Shown: positions 38,055 to 50,000 of the stretch, piece by piece
Layout: each line of letters opens with the position of its first letter
Position numbering within the stretch: position 1 is the stretch's first letter
Assembly: GCA_910589415.1 (NCBI GenBank)
Contig: OU342632.1
Coordinates: 36,283,637-36,347,636, forward strand
From: Malachius bipustulatus
Taxonomy: Eukaryota > Arthropoda > Insecta > Coleoptera > Melyridae
Reading direction: 5' to 3'
DNA: 64,000 nucleotides
Notes under the pieces: model-generated
What the model saw: the letters and a program-made list of their open reading frames with translations, nothing else
Told to the model about the DNA's origin: nothing
Database searches by the model: none
Program-made: the position numbers and the translations under genes

Positions 38055-38337
38055 TTAGAAGAATGAAAAATGGTTCCTTAGTATTTTTATTATAATACCT
38101 ATAATATTATTAAGTAATAGGCTCGTATCATTTTGTAACTACCTATAAGGTAAAAATTATAACTTTTTTATTATAATAATATTCATAGATAAGAACGTAA
38201 AACAATAATAATTATTAATTACTGCTGGTAAACTAGAAATCAATCCATTCCGATATACCTACATAGTATAGTACCTACCTATGATTTGTGTAGGTACTAT
38301 GGAACGAGTCATTTTATTTTACTGATACCGATTAAAT

Positions 38338-38373
38338 CCACTATCACTATCACTAGCACTGTCACTATCACTG
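38338..38373. repeat. CACTAT-type microsatellite
   Basis: A run of imperfect CACTAT/CACTG hexamers, about six units. It is a simple sequence repeat with no other visible feature. Confidence 0.7.
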
Positions 38374-38379
38374 ATAAAA

Positions 38380-39630
38380 TAAATATTAACATTAATTATT
38401 TATTATTTGCTACTATTTATTGCTTTTTTTATTGTTTTTTCAATTAAATAGATTAAACAAATTGCGAGACAAATTGTTTACAACCAGAGGCATTTCCTAG
38501 TTTCCAATGATAAAACGTAGCCTGGTTGATCAACATGATGCAACATGAATAATTGTAATTTTCCCAATAGGTACTTCCAATTGATCGGAATATGAAATAA
38601 AAACATTTCTCATGACATAAACTGAAGATGTCATCTAAGGCTAGACTAACTGATCTCATTATTCTCATTTCTTTCTACGCACCATTCTTCTGTTACATAT
38701 ATCACATTACCTACCTGACCTAGGTAGGGTATGGGGTATCAGAATTTTTGCTAGTTTACTGTTACATATCACGCGTTTTATGTAACTTTATGGAGGAATT
38801 TATGCATTATTTATGATCCTGACCTAAAATTTCACCTTGATCAGTTAAAATCTTTCGGCGAACCCCAAAAGCTCCACTTGACACGGTGTCTGGCTCCAGG
38901 TGCCATTGTGAGAGGTCTAAGGGGAGCCATATAATATGGGGTTGTTTCACTATACGGTCGCCATGGGTAATTATAACAGGTTTATTGGTAACGTACAGCT
39001 AGTTCTAGTTCTAGTTCCTGACGTGTCCCTACTCGATTATAGAGGATAGCTAGATTCCACTTGGGTTTGATTTTTTCTTTGTTTCGTAATAGGCTGACAC
39101 TGACACCGACACCACTCACCATCACTTAATTTTATTATTGCGCTATATTGCTCAGTTATTGATGCCTGGCAGAAGTTCTATCCTTGACAGGGGAAGAAAA
39201 GATCTGTGAAACTGTTTGAAAAATGGGCAAAAAAGTCATAGCTGCATGCTCAGGTTAGCAAATATAATATAAAAATTGTCCGTGTCATCTTCTGTCAACT
39301 GTTGCATCAATTTGTCAAAAATTGGCAAGATTTTCAGGTTTCAATTTTCTCTCTTGTAGACGCCACTGTGTTTATTAATTTCAAAATCCTATTTTGTTTT
39401 TTTGACAATAAATGGGTGCCATGTCGTTGTCATAATATAATAATATTGTGAAGAGAAGAATTTTGTTTCCTATAAAACATCAATTCACTAGAACTAGAAA
39501 ACATCCTCGCCACAATAACTGGATCAAAACTGTCAAATTTTAATACATTCATGTTGGTTGCAGTTCCCTTTATCCAATTTTATATCGATTTACAGGCATC
39601 AAAACTGGCAATCTTGGTATATTATTAGGT
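38380..39630. other. Stretch without a recognised gene
   Basis: No coding region is supported. A short ATG frame at about 39222 ending at a GT-like donor was seen, but it has only ten codons and no partner exon. Confidence 0.35.
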
Positions 39631-41350
39631 ATTTAGGTACTTTTCATTTCTTCTTCTTCTTTAGAGTTTATGGCTTTTAGCTATTGTATCTGTAGTGAGT
39701 TGCCAAAAGTTCTGTAGATAGCTGTAGAAATCACGCCATTTTGAGACAATTAAAAAAAGTTGTTGGACCAATTATTATTCTTTTATTCCCTTGTTCACCT
39801 TTATTAATTTAAGTATTTTCTGTTTTATGAAAAATAGTGTCATGCCTAACAATAATTGTGACAAAAATCATTCACCAAGACACTTTTCTTCATTAAAAAA
39901 CCCTCTCGAGAAAAATTGCATCAAAACTGTGGCAGTCTCATTGTATTTATGAAGGTACTTCTTCTTTCTTTTTCTTCTTTAGAATTTATGGCCTTTAACT
40001 ATGGTATCTGTAGTAAGCTGTTGAAAGCCCTGTAGATATCTGTAGAAATCACGCCTTTTCCAGCCAATTAAAAAAATTGTTGGAGCAATTATTTTTTTAT
40101 TCCCTTGTTACTACTTTGTATCATTTCTTTCTTCTTTCTTCTTCTTCTTTAGAATTTATGGCCTTTAATTATGGTATCTGTAGTAGGCTGTTAAAAGCCC
40201 TGTAGATATCTGTAGAAATCACGCCTTTTCCAGCCAATTAAAAAAATGTTGGAGCAATTATTCTTTTATTCCCTTGTTCTAACTTTGTATCATTTCTTTC
40301 TTCTTTCTTCTTCTTCTTTAGAATTTATGGCCTTTAACTATGGTATCTGTAGTAAGCTGTTGAAAACCCTGTAGATATCTGTAGAAATCACGTCTTTTCC
40401 AGCCAATTAAAAAAAATTGTTGGAGCAATAATTATTCTTTTATTCCCTTGTTCAACTTTTGGTAATTTCTGTTTTTTTTTTTTGTTTTATGATAAGTAGT
40501 GTCATGCCACTGCGTAACACAATACATAAAATTGTGACAAAAAAATCATTCACATTCACCATGTCACTTTTCTTCATGAAAAACGCTTTCTCTAGTAAAA
40601 TTGCATCAAAACTGTCATAGTGTCATTGTATGTGTTCTTTTTTCTACAGAGTTTATGGCCTTTAACTACTGTATACATATTTATGTAGTAAGCTAGTAAA
40701 AGTTCTGTAGATATCTGTAGAAATCCCGCCATTACAGCCAAATAAAAAAAGCTGTTGGAGAAATTATTCTTTTATTCCTTGTTTTAACTTTATGTCATTA
40801 TAAAGTGTTTTCTGTTTAATGAAAAATGGTGTCATGCCAGGTAAAACTGTGACAAAAAATCATTCACATAAAGAACATTGTATATGTAGTAAGATGTTAA
40901 AAATTCTGCAGATACCTGAAATTACCTCTTCTTCATCCGATTTAAAAAAAGTTGTTGCAGCAATAATTGCTTTCATCCTTTGATCAATTTGATGTCATTT
41001 CAAAGTGTTTTCTTTTTGACTGGAAATGGTGTAATGCCATAGCTGTGTGATAAAAAAATCATCTATCAAGCAAGACACTTTCATTCGCCGAAAAACAATT
41101 TCTCTAGAAAAGATGTATCAGACTGTCAAAATCTTGTCTATAAAAAATGTAAGCTGTTAAACGTTATGTAGCTTCTCGGTTCTACAGATATCTGTAGAAT
41201 TTACGTCATCTTCGGCCAATTAAAGTAAGTTATTGTAGCCATTTTTTTGCTCTTAATTCAATTTTATGTCATTTCAAAGTGCATGTTTTCTTTTTGACTG
41301 GAAATTGTGTGACATGTCAGATAATTTTGTGACAAAAAAAGCATTCGCCA
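39630..41350. repeat. Degenerate tandem array, about seven units
   Basis: The landmark CTGTAGATATCTGTAGAAAT recurs, with variation, near 39712, 40030, 40200, 40370, 40705, 40907 and 41182. Three units in the middle are spaced 170 bases apart and are near-identical; others are spaced 200-335 bases because an extra block (TTCATTAAAAA, GAAAAATTGCATCAAAACTGT) lies between. Most units begin with a TTCTTCTTCTTTAG tract and TTTATGGC(C/T)TTT. The array has no coding capacity. Confidence 0.8.
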
Positions 41351-42006
41351 AGTTACTTTTGAGAAACTTTATATAAAACTTTACCGCTTCATAATTATCT
41401 CGAAAAATCAAGGGATAAAATATGAAAAAAATAATAAAAAAATAACTGTGATGTCATGTACTATACTTTTTCTACGAAATTTTTTTGTTTAGGCGACGTT
41501 CCATCCATCGATTCCCATTTAATCGCTAAACTTATTAAGGCACCTCGAACTTTATGGTTTTTTTGATGGGTACATAATAACCGCCTCGGGACTTCACGTT
41601 ATAGGCCAGAGGAAACTGCGTCACGTTTCGTAACGCCAGGCGGGTGTCCTGCTTTAATTAACCAACAGCAAGTTGAAGATTTTCCATTTTTGGCCCGTTA
41701 TTGTTTCATCGTTTTATCGTTGAACTTGAGGGTGCAAAAATTAACGCGGGGGTAGGTACATAATTATTTCACAAACCTTCTGTTCGGAAATAATCTGGAA
41801 TATATACAGCCACTTTCAGGCCTTTTTAATTTGTTACCTTGTTTTACGGTTTTTACATTAATTAGATATCCCGTCAAAAAGTCTCGGAAAAGTACTATTT
41901 TTCAATTTTTTTATGGCAAGTTTAATTTTTCTGCTTATACACAAAACAAACTAACCCTATTTTATGATGTCCACCTTAGTTACAAACTTTTCGATCCCTT
42001 TCACTC
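41351..42006. other. Region downstream of TOM20
   Basis: No gene is recognised. It should contain the 3' untranslated region of the minus-strand TOM20 gene; no strong polyadenylation hexamer could be singled out. Confidence 0.3.
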
Positions 42007-42485
42007 CTAGTTCAAATTCAGCTCCTGCGATCTCCGATCTAGTGAAGGAAGTCTCTTCACTAGAAGCCCAAATACTTCCGGATTTAAGGTCTGCTGAAGA
42101 ACTTTCAGGATATGGTCCGGTTGGCTGCACACCGCCACGGCGTTTCCCAGATGATCCACCCCGTTTTCCACGTCTCCAGCGGCGAGCAGTTCTTCTCCTA
42201 GTTGAATTTCCTTACAAAAGTCGAAGAATTATTCACTCCCCGGAACATCGATCCCGTTTCGCTTACCTGAAGGAAAAATTTCTGGACGGCCTCGGGATTT
42301 TTCATGTCGGGAAAGTTAGTTGCTTCTCTGAACTTGGATTTGGCTGCTTTTTGTTGTCGTTTCCGTTTTTCTATCAGTTTTCTTCGGAATTGTGGGTCCG
42401 CGTGACGTTTCTGGTCAAAATAGACGCAATATCCGAGGAACGCCACGAGACCCACGCCAAGGATTATTGTTACACATCTACCCAT
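42007..42485 (-). CDS. Tom20: Mitochondrial import receptor subunit TOM20 (two exons)
   Basis: TOM20 is the outer-membrane receptor that binds amphipathic mitochondrial presequences and passes them to the TOM channel. Exon 1 is 42485-42267 and exon 2 is 42210-42007, separated by a 56-bp GT-AG intron in phase 0, giving 140 residues against about 145 in mammals. Residues 5-22 form the N-terminal membrane anchor (VTIILGVGLVAFLGYCVYFD), followed by a basic stretch (EKRKRQQKAAKSK). The soluble receptor domain contains the family strings NPEAVQKFFLQEIQLGEELL, VDHLGNAVAVCSQP and KVLQQTLNPEVF. The C-terminus is short and lacks the acidic DDVE-type end of vertebrate TOM20, ending instead in QELNLN. 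If the intron were read through, the frame would end 22 codons later. All features suit a functional gene. Confidence 0.93.
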
Positions 42486-42489
42486 ACTT

Positions 42490-44590
42490 TAATTTTATGT
42501 GATTATTAAGAGATGCCATACTTGTCAGAATGACAGAGATAATAAAGGGGTGAGAATCAACATGACAGATATAACTAACTAATGAAAAGAGACATTTTTA
42601 TCATCGCTGCAAAGATAATTATTTCAAGTCAACTATAGGTATAGAGTACCGATCATGTCGCTGTTTTCTTTTTTTAATTGCTTCTAAAATCAGCTTCAAA
42701 GAAAGACGAATAAAGCAGGCTCGAGGAGGTTCGTTTGTTTTTCCAGTGCAGGCAATAATTATTTTTAATTGCATTATAGATGACAGGGACAGGGCTGATA
42801 TTTTACATCGTTTTAATAGTTTAATGAGAGACAGTGGAGAGGACTGGGGAGAAGTAGAAGCATACACGTAGCGGTATGGTGGCTGTCTCAATTCTCTCAG
42901 GCTCAGGGGTAATTCGATATTCTAGTCCCGTATGCCCCGAGGGACCTAACAGGTGGCATGCAGGCTTCACATGGTTTCAGAGGCTTGAAACTCTGAAATC
43001 ACTGTTGGCTTCGCTCTATTATAATCGACGCTGATTTCGTTGACATATTGTAAAACAAGTATCTGAAATCTACAAGGAAAATAAAGAATATTTTCAGCTG
43101 TAGGCTATAGGTATGGTTTCTTCAGCATGGCCGGTGGGGTTGAAATCCAGATGGCGATAACTACGTCTTGTCTTCTCGATCGGTAAGAGATTATGAAGAA
43201 AAACTCTCTTTTTTTCATGTCAAGGTGCACTAGCAGAAGCATCAGCACCAGATACTTTTTTAAGATAAAACAACAAATACACTTAACCGTTACGTAGCCC
43301 AAAAAATGGTATATAAATGACGAAAACATATTTAGTCCGCGGAAGAAAAAATAGAGTAATAATTTTTTTAAATCATACAGGTGGTTGCTAAATGATGCCA
43401 AGGAAATGCAGAGGTTAGAAGGAATGCCGTCACTAAGAAAAAAGTTAATCTGAGTCTCTGTTACCAGATACCTATCGCTATTATCTTTTTTATTTTGGCA
43501 GCAAATATCTGTTTATTGGAGCAGTAGCATCAAGGGCTCTTTGATGAAAACAACAATAATTATCCGAATAAAAACTAATGGAGGATTTACAAGAAGTGTT
43601 TAAATGTGACCGAGCTTCTGTTTCGGAAGACTTGGAACTCCTTAGTTTGAACACTGTACCTTTTTGCCTTCTTGGTTCCTCGCCTCTTCTCTGTTTTCAC
43701 GTTTTCTCTTCTGAGGCCCTTCCTTCACTCCTCGTCGCCTTCTCCTCGTCCCCACGTTCTACATTTCTATATGCTTCCCAACTTTCTTCAGAAACCCTCA
43801 GAGGTTGAACTCTTGAGCTGTCTGAATTTCTTCCAACTCTAGGCTATAATAGAGAGCTCCATTTCCATCGATTGTACGTATATAGAAATTTTCTGTCGGT
43901 TTTTGTACTTTTATTTTTTCAATTTCTGAAGGTTTCTGGTGTAGTGGCGGTCACAGGTGAAGTCCCTTTGTAAGCACACACACCATTTGTTAGGGGACCA
44001 AATGTTTGGACTGGTTCGAGGATTATTGTTGAGCGGGTGTTATGCTTAAACGTTGATTATCCTAGGGTGAAGGACCAAGGCTTATGCCCACGAATTGGAA
44101 CAGAAGCGCACAGAAAAGTTCAAATATAAGTATGATACTTGCTGATTAAATCGCTGTCCCGCCGACGAGTTCATTATAATATGAATTTGTTTGATTAACG
44201 AAGTCATAATAAATAAGGTTTAATTTTCATTTTGTACGATTAATTGATACGATACGATTTAGGGAGAATATCTGACGATTCTCGACGAAACGAGTAATTA
44301 ATGAGATTGTAAGTTTTTGTCGAGGTTTTTGTTCTAAGGTTCACTTTTACTGGTAAGAAATTTGTATCTGACGACGATGCCCAGTTTTGGGGGAAGTAGC
44401 TGACGACTCCCACCACGAATAAATGAGAACTATTCGAACGGCCCTGTCACCTCTACAAATAAGGTACTACAAGGAATCTATCGCTGCAGGCGATCTTCTT
44501 TTATGAAGTATTATGTTGTGATACCAATTTCAATCGTGTAATTAATTAAGGAATTAATTACAATGACAGAACACCATTTGTATAAACTGA
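42490..44590. other. Stretch without a recognised gene
   Basis: No domain is recognised. A 76-codon frame at 43578-43808 has no family match that I know. A TGTTAGGGGACCAAA string near 43990 resembles the start of some LTRs, but no matching second LTR or coding region is seen. Confidence 0.3.
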
Positions 44591-45440
44591 AGGAATCGGA
44601 AAAATTCAAATGGAATCTGAAATTTTCTGACTAGAACTGAAAAGTTAGCATTGAACCAGAGCCAGATCTTGAAAAAGGCCGTTCATGTTATTTACGACGT
44701 GCCAGGTGACATTTGTAACAAGAAAATCTAAAGCCCCTGATGGAATGGAGTCGTATCTGCGATGTTGGAAAATTTAAAAATTAGAAAGGTATAGCGGGTA
44801 ATATTTTTCGAAGAAAGAGAATTTTCCCATTTGGCAAAGAAAAAATTTTATTTAAAAGAAACGAAGTTTTCCTGGGTGCTATTTCGGAATCATCCTAAGA
44901 GATGGAAAATAATTGCACCATTTTCAACAGAAATTTTACAAAAGTGATAGCCATCCTCAACGAGGGATAGTCCCAAGACGAAGCTTCCAGGCCTTTGATG
45001 AGTCTATTCCAAAATCTGAAGATTCCTGGCTAAAACTGGAAAGTTAGCGTCGAGCCAGAGCCAGAACTATCAAAATGTCACCTTGTCATTAATGTCATTT
45101 ACGCAACAGGTAACATTTGGACCTCGATTTGGACCAAACTTTAGTAAAATGGAATTGTTTCGGCAATGTTGCAAAATTTAAAATTAGAAAAGTGGTCATA
45201 TTTTTTCAAGAAAAAGGATTTACCCATTTGCCTATTTTGCAAAAGAAAAATTTTCTTTGATATATAGAAGCTTGAGTCTTCCTGGGCGCCATTTCGGAAT
45301 CACCCTCTATAGGTGGAAAATCATTGAACCATTTGTGTACCAGTATAATTTATTCGGGATATTTCGTTTATGAGAGTGATAGACATCTTAACGGAAGCGA
45401 GACCCCCAAGATGAAGTTTCCAAGGCTTTGATGAGTCCAT
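44590..45440. repeat. Two diverged tandem copies of an about 400-bp unit
   Basis: Shared strings recur in the same order about 400-430 bases apart: AACTGAAAAGTTAGCATTGAACC versus AACTGGAAAGTTAGCGTCGAGCC (first 20 bases shown in part), CCAGAGCCAGA, TGATAGCCATC versus TGATAGACATC, and TTTGATGAGTCTAT versus TTTGATGAGTCCAT. Identity is moderate, so the duplication is old. No coding content is recognised. Confidence 0.6.
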
Positions 45441-45877
45441 AAGAAAATCTGAAATTTTCTTACTCAAATGGCGTAGATCCAGAGCCTTTACAACTTACTG
45501 GTCTTTACTATAAGGATTGATTGCGCAGTTTGTTGAAGACTAGACTTCCATAATAGCTGATATCCGCGAAAATTCCACCAAAATAAATTATTTTCCATTA
45601 ATATTATTTGCCGACTTACTTACATGTAGGTTTCAATGACTTATTCAATGAGTATAGGAGGTTCGTGGCTTATAGTTTACTAACCATCGAATGTCGTGGA
45701 ATACGATTTGTTTAAGACAACACGAGTTTCTTTTGCTTGATGAGAGGGGGTCTTATTATCTTGTTCTCGACATTTCGACCAGTACTTCTTGGACATCTGT
45801 AGAGGCACTTGTGGGAAACGATTTCAAACACGAAACTGCCAAGCCTCTGCCTGGATCAATGCTAATCTAAAGCCAGT

Positions 45878-45992
45878 CACTCGTCTGACGAACGTTTTGG
45901 AGTGCGAGAGCTTTTTAGCGAGGTCTCACTCCCACACGTGACAAAATTTGTTTGACAATGCGTATGAATGCAAAAGTTCGTCAGATGAGTGG
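45878..45992. mobile_element. 115-bp hairpin, probable MITE
   Basis: CACTCGTCTGACGAACGTTTTG on the left (shown in spirit; positions 45879-45900) pairs with its inverted copy at 45971-45991, with two or three differences, around a loop of about 70 bases. There is no coding capacity. Target duplication was not identified. Confidence 0.5.
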
Positions 45993-46751
45993 TTGTACTG
46001 AATAAAATTGAAAAGTTTGATGATTGAAACATTTGATTGTGGCGAAATACACTGGCGAAGTACTCTGATTTCATATTTGTTAACATTCTCTCATAATTAA
46101 TAGCCAGCCCAGCTGGTTCGCGAAAATTCTAGCTTCTAGAAAATACAAAGCCAGTGAAGCTTCTAGAAGTTTGAGGCTGAAGCACCACAGAGTAAAAAAT
46201 AGAAGAATAGAGTGAAGTGATTGTGACAGGTTAAGTGGACATTGGTGGATAAAATCTGTCGAAGTGAAGAGCGGTGTAAGGGCTATAATAAGATTGCTGT
46301 TTTCTGGATTTCCAATTTTAGATTTTTTTTTTATTTTTCTGAACCAACAGGAGCAATAAGCGGGAGTGGCGCTATGATACCAGGTGCTGAAATTATAACA
46401 GAGAAGATCACATCTTCCTGGAGGTCTCATCGAGTACCTATTACATTATTCTGACCTCTGCTCAATCGAGTAGAGAGGGAAGGCCTCCAGAATGGAATCG
46501 GTTCTTGTTCTTGGTGCGTTTTATTTCGTTTTGATGGACTTTTCAACATCTCATCATCGGATCCAGAAATAATGAATGAGATGTGGGCACTACAAATTAA
46601 TGTGGGCCTCTAAAAAATATTAATATTTCGATAAAAAAAATTGGAAATAAATTTTATAAACCGTCAGAGGTGAAATTTGCATGAAATCTTTAATTTTTTA
46701 TAAAATTTACATGTTCTTGTTGATTTTCAGATCAGATTTGATTTTTTTCAG
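45993..46751. other. Region upstream of an orphan coding exon
   Basis: No gene is recognised. A donor-like TTCTTG|GTGCGT follows a short ATG frame near 46492, so a 5' exon could end there; joining it to the next exon would shift the frame away from the more protein-like reading, so I do not propose it. Confidence 0.25.
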
Positions 46752-46862
46752 ATGATGATATTCGACAGTCCGGTCGATTACGGGATCGACGAAGAGGAGA
46801 ATTTTTACGAAGCGGTTCCTCCAGGGAAGCGCAAAGTGACGTTCGGTCCGAGTTCCATCAAG
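46752..46862 (+). CDS. Orphan coding exon of an unrecognised gene (partial)
   Basis: A 111-base segment opens just after a strong acceptor (TTTTTTCAG) and ends at a strong donor (AAG|GTAAGT). It reads 37 codons in phase 0, starting with an ATG: FDSPVDYGIDEEENFYEA followed by VPPGKRKVTFGPSSIK. Composition, balanced amino-acid use and splice sites suggest a true exon, probably the first coding one, with its partners beyond a long intron. The protein is acidic at its start and basic later. I do not recognise the family. No further exon of the same gene could be identified downstream in the window. Confidence 0.45.
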
Positions 46863-48079
46863 GTAAGTTTTTTTTTCCTTGCTTATTGTATGTTTAAGTT
46901 ATTTATACGAACTTATAAAACTTCCACATCGAATTACAATAATCTAGGTACTAGGTAGGGTAAACAAATTCAGCGACTATCTATGTAATGTAATAAGAAA
47001 TTCAATCCAAGGTTGAGGAATTTAACTCCGTTTACATTATATCGTTTCGAGTTAAATATTTTTAAGACGTATGTGCGTGAAATATCAGTACTGATGCAAA
47101 ATACGTAAGTATTTGTAATTTAAACACTTGAAGAGGAAAGTCTTGATATAGCTTATACCTACATCTACTTAAAACGGAGAGTGAAACAGTGATGACATTC
47201 TGTTAACAAATACATTATTCAGTATCGCCTGGATGACTTGGGACATTTATTAAAATCGCTTTTATTAAAGTTAGAGAAAAAAATAATCCTACGTCGCATT
47301 ATTTTGTAATATCAACATAAGCTAGAAAAGTAGAAATAGATTTGCACTCGTTTCCATCTTATCTGTATCCATCAATACTAAGTTGATCTCGTTGTTATCG
47401 GAAACTTACAAAGATATACAAAACAAATAATGATTTAACTATCAAAACGCAAATCACCTCACTTATAAATAAAATTGATTGGCCCTCTCGAGCCGGTTTG
47501 ATCTGACAAGTAGTGACGAAAGCGAAGCAACCTTGAACAATCAACCACATCGAACCGTGGTCGTGGTCTTGGTGGTTGGTGATGGTGAATGAATCGTGAT
47601 CGTGAAGAATATGAAGATATAGGTACCTACATTAAGCAATCGATCAGATCAGAAGCAGCGGAGAAGTCCTGCAAGTGCCACTATCCCATGGTATCACTCG
47701 AATCTAAAATCCCCTTTGTCTTCAAGCGCACTTCCTGTCCCTGTCCTGCTGATACGAGCATCTATGTACGACGTCATCAACTACTACCCACCTTCCGGTA
47801 TCGCTTCACCGCTTATACTACTGTCGTGATTAGCCCTAATTATTTATAGTAAAAGCTGTAGCTACCAGTGGTGACGAGCTAGGGGAAACGGAAGGTCTTG
47901 ATGAGATCCGTGATCCGTGCAACCTGGCCTAGGCCCAGTCATTAGATGATTCATGATCTACTTCAAGTTATTCATGTCATTTCCAAAATAATTTGTTTTT
48001 TTTAATCAATTTCAAGACAACTGAATGCGTCGAATGTTCAAGATGGTTAAAAAGGGCAATAATAGAAATCAACTATCTA
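46863..48079. other. Stretch without a recognised gene, probably intron
   Basis: Follows the donor of the orphan exon. An 86-codon frame at 47589-47849 has no recognisable family and lacks supporting splice context. Confidence 0.3.
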
Positions 48080-48467
48080 CAGGGTGTTCCTTGAAGGTAC
48101 AAATGAAGAGGGGAGATTCCTTAAGTAATTTTACGAAAAAAGTCCAATAAACATGGGGTCGCAAAGTTTCGTTTTCGAGATACAAGGGTGTTAAAGTTTG
48201 CATTTTTTTCAAGTTTTTTTCTCATAGTATCTACACTTCACAAGATATTCAACTGAAATTAGGCACAGATATTACAATTGAGAGTTTACACCATGTGACA
48301 TGTCAATTTCGATAGCAAATCTACAGGGTGATATTTATTAACATAACTTTAACACCATGTATCTCGAAAACGAAACGTTTGCAACCCCATGCTTATTGGA
48401 TTTTTTTCTTAAAATTACTTAAGGAATCTCCCCTCTTCATTTGTACCTCCAATTAAGGAACACCCTG
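48080..48467. mobile_element. 388-bp fold-back MITE with TA target sites
   Basis: The element starts CAGGGTGTTCCTT at 48080 and ends AAGGAACACCCTG at 48467, with TA on both sides (48078-48079 and 48468-48469). Arms of about 115 bases are inverted copies with few differences: ACAAATGAAGAGGGGAGATT, CCTTAAGTAATTTT, CCAATAA and CATGGGGT are found on the left and their complements on the right. The middle has no coding capacity. The TA duplication and ends fit a Tc1/mariner-type palindromic MITE, and the CAGGG(T) terminus is shared with the elements at 21.2 and 59.3 kb. Confidence 0.85.
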
Positions 48468-48589
48468 TATAATCGGTATCGAAGTGAATGATACATTTTC
48501 CAAATACTGCATGCCTTGATCAGATTTAGAAAGCATTGCCTATTCTTGACATTGACATTAGCTGATATTGACAGTTCTCGGGAATAAGA

Positions 48590-50000
48590 GATTGACCTAT
48601 GTCAAGCCCCATCAAGGAAATTTTTGTTTAATAACTGGCCCGCATCGTTTGGGAACTTCAGTCTTCAGTATAATCTCAAGGAAAAGCTTTGTAAACTTGT
48701 AAATTTATCTGCAAAGCTTTGAAATTTCTTCAACATTTTCCCTCTACCTCTAGGAAAATATGTGCGCCTTAATGACTGGCCTATGTCAAGCCCAATTGTG
48801 CAAAAGTTGCTTTTTTTTATAGAAAACTTTCATTTATTGGGCACAATAAAAAGAGTACAAAAAATCCACAGTTGCCTGTAACATATAGACCAAAAGGTCT
48901 GAAAAATTGTATAAATTTAACTGCAAAAGTTTGAAATTCCGAGAACATTTTATCTCTGGAAAAATGAGCTCCTTAAAGACTGGCCTAGGTCAAGCCCAAT
49001 TGTGCAAAAGTTTCTTATTTTTAAAATAGAAAACTTCCATTTATTTGGTACAATAAAAAGAGTACAAAAAATCCACAGTTGCCTGTAATATAGACCAAAA
49101 GGTCTGAAGGATTGTGAAAATTTAGCTGCAAAAGTTTGAAATTTCGAGAATATTTTATCTCTGGAAAAAAATATGCTTCTTAAAGACTGGCCTAGGTCAA
49201 GCCCAATTGTGCAAAAGTTTCTTATTTTTAAAATAAGAGACCCCCATTAATTGGGAAATATAAAAAGAGCCAAAAAAGCACAGTCGCCTGTAATCTCGAC
49301 CAAGGTCTGTAAAATTGTAAAAATTTTGCTGCAAAAGTTTGAAATTTCGAGAACATTTTTTGGTCTTGAAATAAATGAGCTCCTTAAAGACTGGTCTAGG
49401 TCAAGCCTTAATTGTGCAAAAGTTTCTTATTTTTTGAAATAAGAGATCCCCATTAATTGGGAAATATCTAAACAGCAAAAAAATACACCAAATCGCCTGT
49501 AATCTCGATCAAAATGTTTGGAAAATTCTAATTTTTGTTGCAAAAATATGAAATTTCGACAACATTTTATCTCTGTAAAAAATATGCGCCTTTAAGACTG
49601 GGCTAGGTCAAGCCCAATCACGCAAAAGTTTATAATTTGTGTTTGACTTTTCTGTTCTGCATCATTTTACCCGTAGAGAAAAATTACACCTTCAAGATTG
49701 GCCTATTGTTTTACTTTTAATCCCAATGAAACAAAAGTTTCTTATTTATTAAAAAAGTTAGGAACGTTGTCAATTTACTGCAAATTTTTGAAATTTTTAA
49801 TCAAAATTTTATCTCTAGAAGAGGATGTTCACCTTGAAGTTTGGCCTATGTCAATCCCAAACAAGCAAAATTTTCCTATTTATGAAATATCTGATCTACA
49901 CGGACTGATGAGCATTATATAAAGATTTTTAAAAATCTCGAATCTGAACACTTTTCTTTTAAATTAAGTGATTTCGTGATCAGATTCAGAAGTCTGGCCT
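48590..50000. repeat. Satellite-like tandem array, about 205-bp period
   Basis: The string TGGCCTAGGTCAAGCCCAAT recurs, with variation, at about 48777, 48981, 49188, 49392 and 49599, i.e. every 204-207 bases, with weaker copies before (48595) and after (49703, 49843). Each unit also holds GTGCAAAAGTTTCTTATTTT, GGGAAATAT-AAAAAGAG, CGCCTGTAAT, GACCAAAGGTCTG and TTGAAATTTCGAGAACATTT. Units 2 to 5 are the most alike. No coding content. Confidence 0.85.

Noticed and set aside
43980..44060. TGTTAGGGGACCAAA string as the start of an LTR
   Set aside because: No second LTR, primer binding site or gag-pol coding region could be found nearby.
47589..47849. 86-codon open frame as a gene
   Set aside because: No recognisable domain, and the flanking sequence does not show a convincing splice or transcript context.
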